In this document: piece by piece, positions 19,962-30,348 of the stretch
How the letters are laid out: every line of letters begins with the position of its first letter
Numbering within the stretch: position 1 is the stretch's first letter
Position numbers and translations under genes: made by a program
Assembly: GCF_000190475.1 (NCBI RefSeq)
Contig: NZ_AEWH01000051.1
Span: forward strand, 1-64,000
Length of the DNA: 64,000 nt
Reading direction: 5' to 3'
Origin: Ornithinibacillus scapharcae TW25
Lineage (GTDB): Bacteria > Bacillota > Bacilli > Bacillales > Amphibacillaceae
The notes under the pieces: generated by a model
The model's input: only the letters and a program-made list of their open reading frames with translations
Told to the model about the DNA's origin: nothing
Databases searched by the model: none

Positions 19962-20133
19962 GCTCCGGAAATATACTTCGCGTTCACTTCCAGTACAGGG
20001 GCGACATCTGCTCGACAACACCGTCGCAGTGTCTACCTTGCCGCGGGCGGCTGGTGAGCCTCCTCGTGCTTACGCACTGCGGGGTCTCACCGATGCCTTT
20101 CCTCCCGCAGGAGTCTACGTATATTACCGGAGC
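19962..20133. repeat. GC-rich 172-bp intergenic repeat with near-perfect terminal inverted repeats
   Basis: Ends GCTCCGGAAATATAC (19962-19976) and GTATATTACCGGAGC (20119-20133) are inverted repeats with one mismatch. The middle folds into a long hairpin (GGTGAG/CTCACC around 20054-20092). It is far more GC-rich than its surroundings and contains no gene. It lies between livG and the binding-protein gene, inside the operon. Character is that of a small non-autonomous element or a dispersed structured repeat. A search of the genome for further copies would decide. Confidence 0.7.
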
Positions 20134-20244
20134 TTAATCAGTGCCTAGTACGATATTTGAAAAATATAAACTTGTTAATCCTAACCTCATCTCGATTGAT
20201 GATAATAGCTTCACCAAAAGTATTTCTGTAGGATTTACACACCC

Positions 20245-21450
20245 TTATTTCTCGTTCATTATTGGTGGTGCGGTTTCTTCTGGTGTCAATACTCGGTTTA
20301 ATACTGGCACAGGGTAATCAAACCCATCTTGTTCTTCCAGTGTAACCGCATACAATTCTTGTAATGCTTGGTGGTCTTCTGGACGGAATGTCATGGTTCC
20401 TTTCGGTGTTTCAAAACTCATTCCTTCCATTGTTTCAATTAATGTATCCGCATCTGTATCGCCCTCTGTCTTCTTAAGTGCTTCCACAATGGCGATTGCC
20501 GCACTCATGCCACCTGGTGTGAATAGATCTGGCACTTCCCCATCAAAACGTTCCTTATGCTCTTTTACTAACCAGTCATTTATCTCATTGTCAGGAAGCG
20601 TATGGTAATAAACTGAGAAACCTTCCATACCGATTAATGCATTCATTGTAGCTAGTGCAGGAATATCCGGTGCACCAGTTGAGATTTTGATTCCTTGCTC
20701 TTGAAGCTTCATATCAGCAATTTGGTTCCATGGGGAGTTCGCTCCTGCCCACACAACAAAAAGATAATCTGGGTCTGCTTCAATAATTTTTTGGATATTC
20801 GCTGTAAAGTCTGTTGCAGCTTGATCAGCGAATTCTTGGTGAACAATATCAGCGCCTAGCTCTTCAGCTGCTGCCACAAATGCAGATACACCATCATGGC
20901 CAAATGAATAGTCCGGTGCTAGCGTTGCAATTTTCACCCCTTCACCTGCAATGGCAGCAGCTGCTGCAACAGCATCCTGTGAAGAGTTACGAGCCGTACG
21001 GAAAATATAATCATTATATTCAGATCCTGTAATACTATCAGCCACAGCAGGTTCGACAATCATAATCTTTTCATATTCCTCTGCAAGCGGTGTTACGGCC
21101 AATGTATCACCTGAGCTTGAAGATCCCACTAGAAAATCTGCCCCATCATCCTCTAATAGTTTCAATGCCTTTTGACGAGCAACCTCCGGGTCTGTTTCCG
21201 TGTCTTCAATAATAACTTTGATTTTCTTACCGGCAACCTCCATCGTTCCATCTGTTGCATATTCAAGTCCTAACTCAAATCCTCTGGTTGTCTGCTTCCC
21301 GTAAGATTCTAAAGCACCTGTTACAGAAGCAAGTACACCAATTGTAATCGTATCATCTGAATCTCCCGGTGATTCGTTACCGCAAGCACTCATTACAAGT
21401 ATGAAACTGATCATAACTAAGAATCCTATTAATCTTATTACCTTCATCAT
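20245..21450 (-). CDS. HAAT-family substrate-binding lipoprotein (LivK/AmiC-like)
   Basis: 401-residue periplasmic-binding-protein-type lipoprotein. The signal peptide (MMKVIRLIGFLVMISFILVMSAC) has lipobox VMSAC at about residues 19-23, so it is anchored outside the membrane. The mature part shows ANF/LivK fold features (TITIGVLASVTGALESYGK, EDTETDPEVARQKALKLLEDDG). ATG 21450 follows ggaggggg. It is the first gene of the liv operon; the ~380-base gap to livG holds the 172-bp repeat. Ligand unknown. Confidence 0.92.
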   Translation of the reverse strand: MMKVIRLIGFLVMISFILVMSACGNESPGDSDDTITIGVLASVTGALESYGKQTTRGFELGLEYATDGTMEVAGKKIKVIIEDTETDPEVARQKALKLLEDDGADFLVGSSSSGDTLAVTPLAEEYEKIMIVEPAVADSITGSEYNDYIFRTARNSSQDAVAAAAAIAGEGVKIATLAPDYSFGHDGVSAFVAAAEELGADIVHQEFADQAATDFTANIQKIIEADPDYLFVVWAGANSPWNQIADMKLQEQGIKISTGAPDIPALATMNALIGMEGFSVYYHTLPDNEINDWLVKEHKERFDGEVPDLFTPGGMSAAIAIVEALKKTEGDTDADTLIETMEGMSFETPKGTMTFRPEDHQALQELYAVTLEEQDGFDYPVPVLNRVLTPEETAPPIMNEK

Positions 21451-21590
21451 TAATCCCCCTCCAATTGTGGTGAAACTTAAGGAAATCATAGAACAAGGTA
21501 GTTACAGAGAAGTTACAAAGAAGAGAATTGCATATCTTCCATAAAGTAAAGTCGATTCCACTGTTACTAAGTTCTGTTCTCGAAAATAAG

Positions 21591-21646
21591 TTAAACAGCA
21601 AACTAAAACGCCCAGAACAATCTGAGCGTTTTAGTTTGCTGTTTAA
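21591..21646. terminator. very long bidirectional hairpin terminator
   Basis: Arms at 21591-21611 and 21626-21646 are perfectly complementary over 21 bases, with a 14-base loop that pairs further (CCAG/CTGA). A T-run (aatttt) follows. It lies downstream of the methyltransferase gene and upstream of the liv operon, insulating the two. Confidence 0.85.
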
Positions 21647-21685
21647 TTTTACTTAATTTACTAAAGCATCCTTAGTAAAATTTCG

Positions 21686-22387
21686 TTACTTTCTCACAAC
21701 GAAAGTAATAGCATTTGTTTTTAACAAAACATCTCTTTCATCACGAACAATTTTATATTCCAATTGTTTTACTAATTGATTAACTACTTCCCAACCAAAA
21801 TATATTTCCTTTAATTTACTCAACATATCTTCTGTTTTAATGTTTATTTCCATCATTGCATCTAATTTCTCGTTTGTATCAATATCAATTTCTTCTACTT
21901 CTGAATTAACAATGATACAGTTTAGTCCTTCATTTTTTGTTCCCGAAGCCATTTTTCTAACTACATCTTCAAAAATATCTTCTGATTCAACATGCTCTAA
22001 AGTTGAAACGGCAACGATTAGATCATATTCATTTTTAGCAATATCGTAATGACCTATATCTGTTTTTATTGTTTCAATTACTTCTTCTACCTCATACTCT
22101 TCGCTATATAGTTTTAATTTATCTATTGCAGAATCCAATAAATCTACACAGACAACCTTTCCATTTTTACTTTTAATTTCTTTTGCAATTGGGATACTAT
22201 TTCTTCCTACTCCTGAACCTAAATCAAGCACTTTAGGATTACTTTTCCCTTCGAGCAATGGTAGTAAATCTATTACTGTTTTAACTGGTTTGTATAACCA
22301 AGTACCTTCCTCAAATAATTTATAATTTTCATAACAAAAATCATGGTATTTCTTTTCTTCTTTACGAATTAATGCAACTCTACTCAT
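21686..22387 (-). CDS. class I SAM-dependent methyltransferase
   Basis: 233-residue Rossmann-fold methyltransferase. Motif I is VLDLGSGVGRNSIP (~residues 53-66), with an acidic motif II KVVCVDLLD and the post-motif VSTLEHV. No substrate domain is recognisable. ATG 22387 follows ggggtg; the in-frame ATG eight codons upstream lacks a ribosome site. It stands alone between a terminator and the HD gene. Confidence 0.85.
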   Translation of the reverse strand: MSRVALIRKEEKKYHDFCYENYKLFEEGTWLYKPVKTVIDLLPLLEGKSNPKVLDLGSGVGRNSIPIAKEIKSKNGKVVCVDLLDSAIDKLKLYSEEYEVEEVIETIKTDIGHYDIAKNEYDLIVAVSTLEHVESEDIFEDVVRKMASGTKNEGLNCIIVNSEVEEIDIDTNEKLDAMMEINIKTEDMLSKLKEIYFGWEVVNQLVKQLEYKIVRDERDVLLKTNAITFVVRK

Positions 22388-22527
22388 AAAAAACACCCCG
22401 TATGATTTCACTTCTTTTCAATTAATATACAAATCTTTCTTTATCACTTCTACCAAAACTACCATATCAGACTTGGTAGATTCATAAATAATTGAACCTG
22501 CTAGCTCGGAAAAGATTAGACAATATC

Positions 22528-23517
22528 TTAGTTAGATTTTATTCTTATAAACATTCCTCTAGTGGCTTTTTCATATGCTTCATTATTCCTTACTCTTATA
22601 TTTTCTGATAGTTTCGAGGCTGGTATTAATTTGTTATCCATTAAAATGCAAGGGTCTATAATACGAACTTTCTTTTTTTGATGTATATCGTAATTTGATC
22701 TATCCTCACTTACTCTTACATTTGGATTCAGTTTACTTATCAAACTTAGTAGTTCCTTATCTTCTGATGCTTTTATTTTAGCTATCAATTCATCATCTTT
22801 TTTTAGGAAATCATGATGATTTATAATATTTTTCTCCATCGATAGCTTTAAGGTTTTAGCTAACATAGCATAACCATAAATATTTAATGGGTCTAAAAAG
22901 AAATCAATAACTTCTTTGTAATACGTCTCAACGAACCATTCAGCAGTTTCTATACTACGAAGATACATTTTCCCGTCTCGAACTAATAAGTTTTCCAAAA
23001 AACGATAGACCTCTTCAAGAGTTATATGTCCATACATATACATATCACAAAGAGTATAATCTACCCTATCCGCACATATTTCTGGAGCCGGCTGTTCTAA
23101 CAATGTCCACTTTGTATCATCACACAATATATCCTCATAGTCGTAGTTATATTTAGCTAAAATAGCGGGGATTTTGGAATTTTTAACAAAAGAACTAAAT
23201 ATCTCCTCATGAAAGTCCTCTTCTTTATTCTCAAAAACAAAATCAATTACATGAGAAAAAGCTGTATGGGAAACATCATGCAATAAACCTGCAATTTGCT
23301 CTTCTATAGATCCACCAAGTTTTTTTATTAAAAGCATGACCCCTACTGAGTGGTCAAAACGTGTTACATTCCACTTTTTATTAACCAAGTAACTTGCCCC
23401 ACCCTGATGAATACCCTTTAGTCTTTGCATTGGCTCACTTAAAATTAATTCTTCTATTACTTTATCTACTTCAAATTCGCCATATATATTATCGTTTATA
23501 ATCAATATTTCCACCAT
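22528..23517 (-). CDS. HD-domain phosphohydrolase-like protein
   Basis: ~329 residues of the HD superfamily (COG1078-like). Metal-binding residues are visible as RFDHSVGV and LLHDVSHTAFSHV, in the order H...HD; a late Asp lies in CADRVDYTLCD. Such proteins hydrolyse (d)NTPs or other phosphoesters. Start uncertain: ATG 23517 is used, but a GTG 18 codons upstream (23571) and an internal TTG are possible. Monocistronic. Confidence 0.8.
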   Translation of the reverse strand: MVEILIINDNIYGEFEVDKVIEELILSEPMQRLKGIHQGGASYLVNKKWNVTRFDHSVGVMLLIKKLGGSIEEQIAGLLHDVSHTAFSHVIDFVFENKEEDFHEEIFSSFVKNSKIPAILAKYNYDYEDILCDDTKWTLLEQPAPEICADRVDYTLCDMYMYGHITLEEVYRFLENLLVRDGKMYLRSIETAEWFVETYYKEVIDFFLDPLNIYGYAMLAKTLKLSMEKNIINHHDFLKKDDELIAKIKASEDKELLSLISKLNPNVRVSEDRSNYDIHQKKKVRIIDPCILMDNKLIPASKLSENIRVRNNEAYEKATRGMFIRIKSN

Positions 23518-23660
23518 GCCTTCGGATAAAATAATAATGTGAGTTAGATGAATAGTTATTTCTTCTTCCACTAAAATACCCTATAGTTAAATAACGAGTA
23601 CATCATTTACTTCAAGTAACGTACCAGTTAGTTAAAGGGTAAATAAGATGTGGAACTTTT

Positions 23661-24073
23661 TCATAATACTTCTCCTGTTAAAATTTCATATAGGTCTGCT
23701 GAATCTTGCTTTGTTAATTTCACATATCTACCATTATCCATAACTATCTCTAGATTTTCACCATTTGGGCTTATCCATAATAAGTAAGAAGCTATTTTTT
23801 CTTCGCTACTATTATAATTACCGGATGGAAATTGAAATCGGTAGTCTGCATAGCCTGCCATTTCAACTTTTGTATTCTCCCAATTAGCATTTTTAACAAT
23901 AGCTATTGCTTTTTTCACCTGCTTCTTTTGAGTAACTTCTCTGAAGTCTTCAAAATTGTTTTCTTCACCATTTCGTTTTTGGATCGTTACTTTTTGCCCA
24001 ATCATTTCATTCAAAAACCCAAAAATAATTAATAGAATACCAAAAAAGAAAGTAACAGTACTATCTTTCTCAT
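23661..24073 (-). pseudogene. small exported protein of unknown function, frameshift in the signal peptide
   Basis: From ATG 24073, with a strong ggaggg site, the frame reads MRKIVLLLSF and then runs to a stop. One extra T in the run at 24042-24047 (A-run on plus) would continue it as a hydrophobic signal segment into LLIIFGFLNEMIGQKVTIQ and the 117-residue downstream frame. The rest (ANWENTKVEMAGYADYRFQF) has no family I recognise with certainty, though it recalls YhfM-like small exported proteins. As read, the export signal is lost. Confidence 0.65.
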
Positions 24074-24176
24074 TCTACTCCCTCCTTGCTTAATACTACT
24101 CGAATTAACCTGTTAAGATAGTTCAATAACTTCACCTTCAATAGGACCCTATTCATAAAACAATTTTTACAGAAAA

Positions 24177-24199
24177 AGGCGATCGATTTTGATCGCCTT
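24177..24199. terminator. terminator downstream of the lipoprotein gene
   Basis: AAGGCGATC and GATCGCCTT arms with a 5-base loop, and T/A-rich flanks. It separates the lipoprotein gene from the small exported protein gene. Confidence 0.8.
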
Positions 24200-24242
24200 A
24201 ATTAGGAAGAATAAGTGCACTTTTACCATATAAAAGCGTTCA

Positions 24243-24950
24243 TTAATTCCTCAGGTTTCTTAAAAACTCATATAACCCTTCAACACTATAATCTTTGAAA
24301 ATGAGTTCTTTTTCATTAAACACAAGCATTGCTGGAAATTGTTTGATTTCCATTTCTTCTTTATAATCTACAATATAATTCTCATCATAAAGTACCCATG
24401 AAGCTGAAGGGCTATATTCTGTCCCCTCTAATATTTTCGTCACATTATCATACAATGGTTCATACATCTCCTCGGGTAATGGTGTCCCATTCGTATACAT
24501 AATGACAATATTAATCCCATCTTTCTGAGATAGAAGTCGTGCGTATTTTTCTTCGTATGACATTTCTAATAAGATAATTTGGTTTGGTTGACCTTCAAAA
24601 TCATTCCCTCTTGGTGGATTGACTAACACTTTTTGTCCTTTTTTTATATCGTCAATAAATGCTTCCTTCTCGTTTTCATGTTTAATAAGAGTTTTGTCTG
24701 TTATCAAAGCTGTATATGAATAGCCCTCATCTGTCATATCAGGACCTTTTCGGCCTCGTTTTTCCCATTCCGAAATATCAACAACAATGCTATTCTCACT
24801 TTTATTAACTTCCGATACTGTTCCAATCATTTTATCATCTTCATAATGACCGTAAGGATATTCTTCATGAACTTCTGTACTATTCGTGCAAGCTGAAATA
24901 AATGACATGCTAATTAGAGAAATTATGATAAATAATATTCTTCGTAACAA
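24243..24950 (-). CDS. lipoprotein with DUF3221-like and thioredoxin-like parts
   Basis: ~235 residues. Signal peptide LRRILFIIISLISMSFISAC ends in a lipobox (ISAC), predicting an anchored lipoprotein. Residues ~50-130 (IGTVSEVNKSENSIVVDIS ... KKGQKVLV) resemble the DUF3221 fold. The C-terminal ~100 residues (VIMYTNGTPLP, IKQFPAMLVFNEK) look thioredoxin-like but lack a CxxC. TTG 24950 with gggggcg upstream gives a normal signal peptide; ATG 24989 is the alternative. It follows the large regulator gene closely. Function unknown. Confidence 0.7.
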   Translation of the reverse strand: MLRRILFIIISLISMSFISACTNSTEVHEEYPYGHYEDDKMIGTVSEVNKSENSIVVDISEWEKRGRKGPDMTDEGYSYTALITDKTLIKHENEKEAFIDDIKKGQKVLVNPPRGNDFEGQPNQIILLEMSYEEKYARLLSQKDGINIVIMYTNGTPLPEEMYEPLYDNVTKILEGTEYSPSASWVLYDENYIVDYKEEMEIKQFPAMLVFNEKELIFKDYSVEGLYEFLRNLRN

Positions 24951-24993
24951 GTGACTCGCCCCCACAGCACTGGTTCCTGCTTTTACCATTAGC

Positions 24994-27900
24994 CTAGTAT
25001 AAATACCGATCAACTTCTTCTGACTCGATAATGACATGATACATTTCTCTTGTCGGGGTCATAGGTTCAACACCTAATTCCTCTTCTAACACTTCACAGC
25101 ACTTCTCGTACCACCTGATAGCCTGCGGACGATTGTTTAATTGATAATAGCTAAACATTAATAGTCTATACGCTTCTTCCCATGTGTGATTAATCGCAAT
25201 AATTCGTTCACATAGCTGGATACATGCATGATAATCCTGTAATCGCACATTAATTTGAGCAAGCTTTTCAGCTCCTCTTAGGAACAGTAATTCCAATCTT
25301 TCTCTTTCCGACTGGCACCAGGATGCAAACCGTAAATCCTCTAAATAACTACCTCGATACAGTTTGATAACCTTTTCCAGTAGCTCCTTTGCTTGCTTAT
25401 CTTCTTTTTCCTCTATTGCCTTCGAAGTCCAACTTTCAAAGTTGTCTATGTCTAGCACATAGCCAGAATCTGGGTTCAGACCATAATAACTTCCTTTTCG
25501 AAGAATAAAATAGGATTCTTCACGAGCTTTTCGATTTGGCTCTAATGCTCTTAGCAAAGCGTTAAAAGTTACTTTAAAGTTCTTGTTCGATGCTTCCAGA
25601 TCTTGTTCCGGCCATAAGCTAGCAAGAATCTCTTCTTTGGATAACAGCTTATTTCGATTAGTAACAAATAGTTCAAAGAGTTCTTTTGCCTTTCCCCTTT
25701 GCCAATCCCGTTCCTCTAAATATTTTGAACCTAGCCCAACACGCAAATAGCCTAATGCTTCAATTGTTAGTGTATATCCTGGGTGATTACTACTATCTAC
25801 ATCTAATTGGAGCTCATTCATATATCTCGAAACAAGCTGAGGTTTAATGCCAAGGCGTTTGGCTTTAAACAGTAGTGGGGCAATATTTTGCAAATCCATT
25901 GGTCCAAATACAGTCTGTTTCTTTAAAAAGAATTCATAACTATCCGTATGAATAGCATCGATAAATTGAGTCATTTCTTCCAGGAATACAGGATCATTCT
26001 CTTCCTTATGAGCAAGGTATGCCTTCCAAAAATTGGTTACCATGATGCCATAACGGTCACCACAGCTGACAAAATCCTCTCGAACATCATCCAATATTAC
26101 CTTGGCCCGATCATAATGATGATTATAGACCTCTGTCATTAATAGCCCTAGCTTTATTAGGGCACTTAGCCATTTATCTTTTACCTTTTCCGTTTCCACT
26201 AGTCCCCTATTGGCCGCTTCCACCGCTCTTTCATATTCTAGGTTTTTACCAAGCAAAATGGATAAACCCATATATGGCTCTGCTTTCCCCCTGGATATAT
26301 TGATTGTTTCCATCATATCCAGTGAAGTTTCATAGCATTGCTCGGCTAGCTTAGAATCATATCTTTCTAATAATTGTACCGCATGACCCATTCGCATCCA
26401 GCCACAAGCCTCTACGAAGGGGGATTGTGTTGTTAAGCCAAGCTGAATCCCATCGGAAGCGAGCTTTTTACTTTCTTCCGCATTGCCCATAAAAGCTTCG
26501 ATGATGGATAGAAGCAAATCAGTTTCACGATGAGACTGAGGTAAATGCTTCGTATTGGTTGTGCTAGAAGTTTCTTTTCTCCTCAGTAATACCTCTTGTG
26601 CTTTCGCTAGTCTACCGGTTCGTAATAGTATTCTAGCTTCTAAATTTCCATCATCTATCGGGATATTTAAAGAATTAGCCCTGTCAAACCAAGCTTCAGC
26701 CTTCTTTGCTTGCCCCAAGTTTAGCAAGTTTTCTGCTAACAACTGATAAAGCTGTGCCATTTCCTCTTTTGGTGCATTTGCTTTTTCCCGCATATAGATA
26801 GCCTGTTTAACAAAGCGCTCAGCTTGATCAGGTTGTATCGTATCCAAATAGATTTTTGCTTTTCCTTCAAAGGCAAGACCAATTAAATTATAATTTTCCT
26901 GATCATATCCAGGGATAAGACTGATAATACGGTCAAAATTCTTTTCCGCTTTATCATATTGCGAACGATATCGTTCAATTTCCCCTTGATAAAAATAGAG
27001 TACAGGATATATTTGCTTGAACTCATCTGGTATGGTTGTGATGAGGTCGTATAAGCTTTGCAATCTACCAGATTGAAGCATTGTTAAGCCATAATCCTGT
27101 AGTAGAGACGCCATCTTTGGATATTGTGCTATCTTTTTATAATGGTACAGTGCACTCTCTATATCCTCATGCCGCTCATAGTACTGCGCTGCTTTTTTAT
27201 GTAAACTCTTATATTCAGAAGGATAGTTTTTTAATAAACGATTTTCTAAAAAAGCCTTAAATAGTGCATGATAACGGAAGTAAGTTTCCTCGCCCTCTGC
27301 AATGAATAAATTCTGCTCTAATAAGCCATGTAAAATATTCTCGGATCCATTAATTTGTAATACATGATCACAAGCCTTTGGTATTAAGACATCCATGACA
27401 CTCGATTGTAATAAAAACTGTTGAATAATTAAGGATTGCTTACTAAGAACCTCTGACGCTAGATATTCAAACAGGTCTTCCATCGAGGTTTGACGATTAG
27501 AAAAGATTTCTTCGATAGATGATTCATCGACAATTTGTTGCATCAGCATATTAAACGCTATTGCCCATCCTTCTGTAAGCTCATAAATCTTTTCTACCTT
27601 CTCATCATTTAACTCTATTTTTAGGACGTCTTCTAAAACAAAATACATTTCATTAGCCGATAATAATAAGTCTTCTTGACTGATTTCAATTAAATCTCCT
27701 CTTACCTTTAGTTTTGGTAAAATAGCCCACTTCGGTTTGTTTCGACTTGATAAAACGATATGGACATTGGCAGGTGCATGTTCTAGTAAAAATAGTGTCC
27801 ACTTTTCAATCTCATAAGAACCATTTACATGATGATAGTCATCTAATATAATCGTTATTTCTTCTTTTAAATCCATTAATTCGTTAATAAAAGCCGAGGC

Positions 27901-28251
27901 AAGGGAATAGATTTGCTCTCCATCCACATAATGTCCTAAATCTTGATATTTCTGATGAATGCTTTCTCCGAAACTTGGATAGTGCATTCTTACTGATTCT
28001 ACGATTTTCGTAAAGAAAGGGAGAATATCATCATCTGTAGCGGAGATAGAATACCAACAGGCCTTTATGTTTGTATCGTGTAGATATAAGGCTAGTGCTG
28101 TACTTTTCCCATAGCCTGCCCCAGCATGAAGGAGTGTTAGGGTGTGTTTGGAAATAGCCGATAGCTTTCGATTTAATTGACCACGGCGTATAAATCGTTC
28201 CCGTATTGGTGGTGGAGCATATTGACTTTGTACGATCGGAATATTTCTCAC
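24994..28251 (-). CDS. large STAND ATPase / TPR / BTAD transcriptional regulator
   Basis: 1085 residues. The N-terminal MalT-type STAND ATPase has Walker [11 protein letters not shown] (~45) and Walker [13 protein letters not shown] long helical TPR-like middle runs from ~330 to 800, and the C-terminus holds an OmpR-like winged helix ([20 protein letters not shown] region) followed by a bacterial transcriptional activator domain ([17 protein letters not shown]). GTG 28251 follows aaggaggggg. Such proteins bind a metabolite and activate nearby catabolic genes. The adjacent Liv/aldehyde dehydrogenase cluster is the obvious but unproven target. Confidence 0.88.
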   Translation of the reverse strand: MRNIPIVQSQYAPPPIRERFIRRGQLNRKLSAISKHTLTLLHAGAGYGKSTALALYLHDTNIKACWYSISATDDDILPFFTKIVESVRMHYPSFGESIHQKYQDLGHYVDGEQIYSLASAFINELMDLKEEITIILDDYHHVNGSYEIEKWTLFLLEHAPANVHIVLSSRNKPKWAILPKLKVRGDLIEISQEDLLLSANEMYFVLEDVLKIELNDEKVEKIYELTEGWAIAFNMLMQQIVDESSIEEIFSNRQTSMEDLFEYLASEVLSKQSLIIQQFLLQSSVMDVLIPKACDHVLQINGSENILHGLLEQNLFIAEGEETYFRYHALFKAFLENRLLKNYPSEYKSLHKKAAQYYERHEDIESALYHYKKIAQYPKMASLLQDYGLTMLQSGRLQSLYDLITTIPDEFKQIYPVLYFYQGEIERYRSQYDKAEKNFDRIISLIPGYDQENYNLIGLAFEGKAKIYLDTIQPDQAERFVKQAIYMREKANAPKEEMAQLYQLLAENLLNLGQAKKAEAWFDRANSLNIPIDDGNLEARILLRTGRLAKAQEVLLRRKETSSTTNTKHLPQSHRETDLLLSIIEAFMGNAEESKKLASDGIQLGLTTQSPFVEACGWMRMGHAVQLLERYDSKLAEQCYETSLDMMETINISRGKAEPYMGLSILLGKNLEYERAVEAANRGLVETEKVKDKWLSALIKLGLLMTEVYNHHYDRAKVILDDVREDFVSCGDRYGIMVTNFWKAYLAHKEENDPVFLEEMTQFIDAIHTDSYEFFLKKQTVFGPMDLQNIAPLLFKAKRLGIKPQLVSRYMNELQLDVDSSNHPGYTLTIEALGYLRVGLGSKYLEERDWQRGKAKELFELFVTNRNKLLSKEEILASLWPEQDLEASNKNFKVTFNALLRALEPNRKAREESYFILRKGSYYGLNPDSGYVLDIDNFESWTSKAIEEKEDKQAKELLEKVIKLYRGSYLEDLRFASWCQSERERLELLFLRGAEKLAQINVRLQDYHACIQLCERIIAINHTWEEAYRLLMFSYYQLNNRPQAIRWYEKCCEVLEEELGVEPMTPTREMYHVIIESEEVDRYLY

Positions 28252-28445
28252 ATTCCCCCTCCTTTCTACACTCATTAAATTACCATTATAATCTTAATCT
28301 TCTATACATTTTATCACAAATTTCCTTTCAAGGAATCTCTTCCTATGATGGTCATCATAAAATATGGTATAGTTTTATAAATATATATTCTATGTTTAGT
28401 GAAATCATGTGGTTATACCACAGTACGATACGGGGGAAAACATTA

Positions 28446-28970
28446 ATGACAACACTACAAAAAGCAACATTCGCAGGTGGCTGTTTCTGGTGTATGGTGA
28501 AACCGTTTGATCAGTGGGATGGTGTGCATTCCGTTGTATCTGGATACACAGGTGGACATGTAGAAAATCCTACATATGAAGAAGTAAAAACTGGCACTAC
28601 TGGACATTACGAGGCGGTTGAAATCACCTTTGATCCAAGCATTATTTCTTATTCTGAGATTCTTGAAGTTTACTGGAGACAAATTGATCCGACAGATGCC
28701 GGCGGACAATTCCATGATCGTGGTGATCAATATCGTACAGCTATTTTCTATCATAATCCAGAACAACTAGAACAAGCAGAAACTTCTAAGAAAGCTTTAG
28801 GAGAAAGTGGCAGATTCACCAAGCCTATCGTAACAGAAATTCTACCAGCCGTTACGTTTTATCCTGCAGAAGACTATCACCAAGATTTCTATAAAAAAAG
28901 CGAAAAAGAGTACAAAGAAGATCGTGCCAAATCTGGCCGCGACGAGTTTATTGAAGATAATTGGAAATAA
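28446..28970 (+). CDS. msrA: peptide-methionine (S)-S-oxide reductase MsrA
   Basis: 174 residues, repairing methionine-S-sulfoxide in proteins. The catalytic motif GGCFWC (Cys13, Cys16) is near the N-terminus, and the substrate-binding [12 protein letters not shown] and [17 protein letters not shown] segments are intact. ATG 28446 is chosen from the family N-terminus. No MsrB is fused or adjacent. Ends at a terminator. Confidence 0.96.
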   Translation: MTTLQKATFAGGCFWCMVKPFDQWDGVHSVVSGYTGGHVENPTYEEVKTGTTGHYEAVEITFDPSIISYSEILEVYWRQIDPTDAGGQFHDRGDQYRTAIFYHNPEQLEQAETSKKALGESGRFTKPIVTEILPAVTFYPAEDYHQDFYKKSEKEYKEDRAKSGRDEFIEDNWK

Positions 28971-28982
28971 CACATTTATCGA

Positions 28983-29010
28983 TGCACCTTCTAAAGAGGG
29001 TGCTTTTTTT
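28983..29010 (+). terminator. msrA terminator
   Basis: GCACC and GGTGC arms with a T-run of seven, 13 bases past the msrA stop. Confidence 0.8.
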
Positions 29011-29101
29011 CCGTTGTCAGATTGGTTCCGACACTATTCCACAATTTACATGAAAGTAGTATAATTACCTACTGAAACAGATAATTGAAGGGGATGACAA
29101 C

Positions 29102-30265
29102 TTGGCAAAACAGGAATCGCTAGTACCATTAAAAATGCTATTATTTAGTTTTCATGCAACAAATACCATTATATTAAGCTTCTTACCACTTTACTTAGCA
29201 TATAAAGGGCTAAACGGAACGGAAATCGGTTGGGTACTGGCAATCGGACCTCTTGCATCCATTTTTGCACAACCATTTTGGGGATATTTAAGTGATAAAT
29301 ACAAAACGGTTAAACGAATATTACTCATCTGTATTACGGGTCTATTAATCTTTAGTACGGTCTTTTTTCAAATGAACAGCCTAATATCTATCATGTTTAT
29401 GGGAGCAGTATTTTATTTCTTCACCACACCCATTGGTGGATTAGGGGATAGCCTAGCTCAAAGAAGGGCGGACGAGCTTGGAGTTTCATTTGGAACCATA
29501 CGGACATGGGGATCGATTGGTTTTGCCTTATCCTCCTTAATTATTGGCGAGATATTGTCACGGTACGGTGTACAGTATATGATTTGGCCGTACTTATTCT
29601 TTGGTTTTATTGCTCTTCTGGTGGTTACTCGTTTGAAGGATGTCAAGGTGGAAACAGATCCAGTTAAGCTCAAAGATGTTGGCATCTTAATTAAGAACAA
29701 AGGCTTTTTATTCTTTTTATTAGCTATTATCTTTCTATCGGTCGGACATCGTACCAATGATAGTTATATAGGATTATATATTTCGGAATTAGGTGGAAGT
29801 GAAGCACTAGTTGGACTAGGGTGGTTTGTAGGTGTTGCAAGTGAGGCTTTGGTATTTGCTTTAGCTGGCCTTTGGTTCCGCAAGCTAAAAACGCTAGTCT
29901 TCGTCTTAATTGCTGGGGTATTATATAGCATTCGTTGGTTTGTTTATGGGGCACTTGACGATCCCATGTATGTTATAGGACTACAATTCTTACACGGAAT
30001 TACTTTCGGGGTATTTTATTTAGCAGCATTAGATTATGTGACTCGTCTAATTCCGAAGCATCTTCAATCGACTGGTCATCTTGTTTACTATGCTGTATTC
30101 TTTGGTATCAGTGGTATTATCGGATCGCTATCAGGCGGTGCCATTATGGATCATTTTGGTGGTGGAACACTATATACCATCTTAGGTTGTGTATCATTGG
30201 TTGGTACAGGTGCAATGTTCATATATCATGTCATGTTTTCTAAAGTGAAAGCTACTAGTTATTAA
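29102..30265 (+). CDS. MFS transporter of the MFS_1-like/PPP type
   Basis: 387-residue, 12-helix transporter. It begins at TTG 29102 after gaagggga. GWVLAIGPLASIFAQPFWGYLSDKYKTVKR carries motif A, and RTWGSIGFALSSLIIGE and the C-terminal half match the nucleoside/phenylpropionate-symporter-like branch (YwbF-like). Substrate not predictable. It is followed by a strong terminator shared with the convergent pbuG. Confidence 0.85.
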   Translation: MAKQESLVPLKMLLFSFHATNTIILSFLPLYLAYKGLNGTEIGWVLAIGPLASIFAQPFWGYLSDKYKTVKRILLICITGLLIFSTVFFQMNSLISIMFMGAVFYFFTTPIGGLGDSLAQRRADELGVSFGTIRTWGSIGFALSSLIIGEILSRYGVQYMIWPYLFFGFIALLVVTRLKDVKVETDPVKLKDVGILIKNKGFLFFLLAIIFLSVGHRTNDSYIGLYISELGGSEALVGLGWFVGVASEALVFALAGLWFRKLKTLVFVLIAGVLYSIRWFVYGALDDPMYVIGLQFLHGITFGVFYLAALDYVTRLIPKHLQSTGHLVYYAVFFGISGIIGSLSGGAIMDHFGGGTLYTILGCVSLVGTGAMFIYHVMFSKVKATSY

Positions 30266-30312
30266 TACTTTGGGATAAGTGTAACTTACTCACAGTTCTT
30301 TAACTATTAAAG

Positions 30313-30345
30313 AAGCGAGGCCATCTTCATATGGCCTCGCTTTTA
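30313..30345. terminator. bidirectional terminator between MFS gene and pbuG
   Basis: Perfect arms AAGCGAGGCCAT and ATGGCCTCGCTT with a 6-base loop, then TT on plus and A-rich on the other side. It serves both convergent genes. Confidence 0.92.
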
Positions 30346-30348
30346 AAC

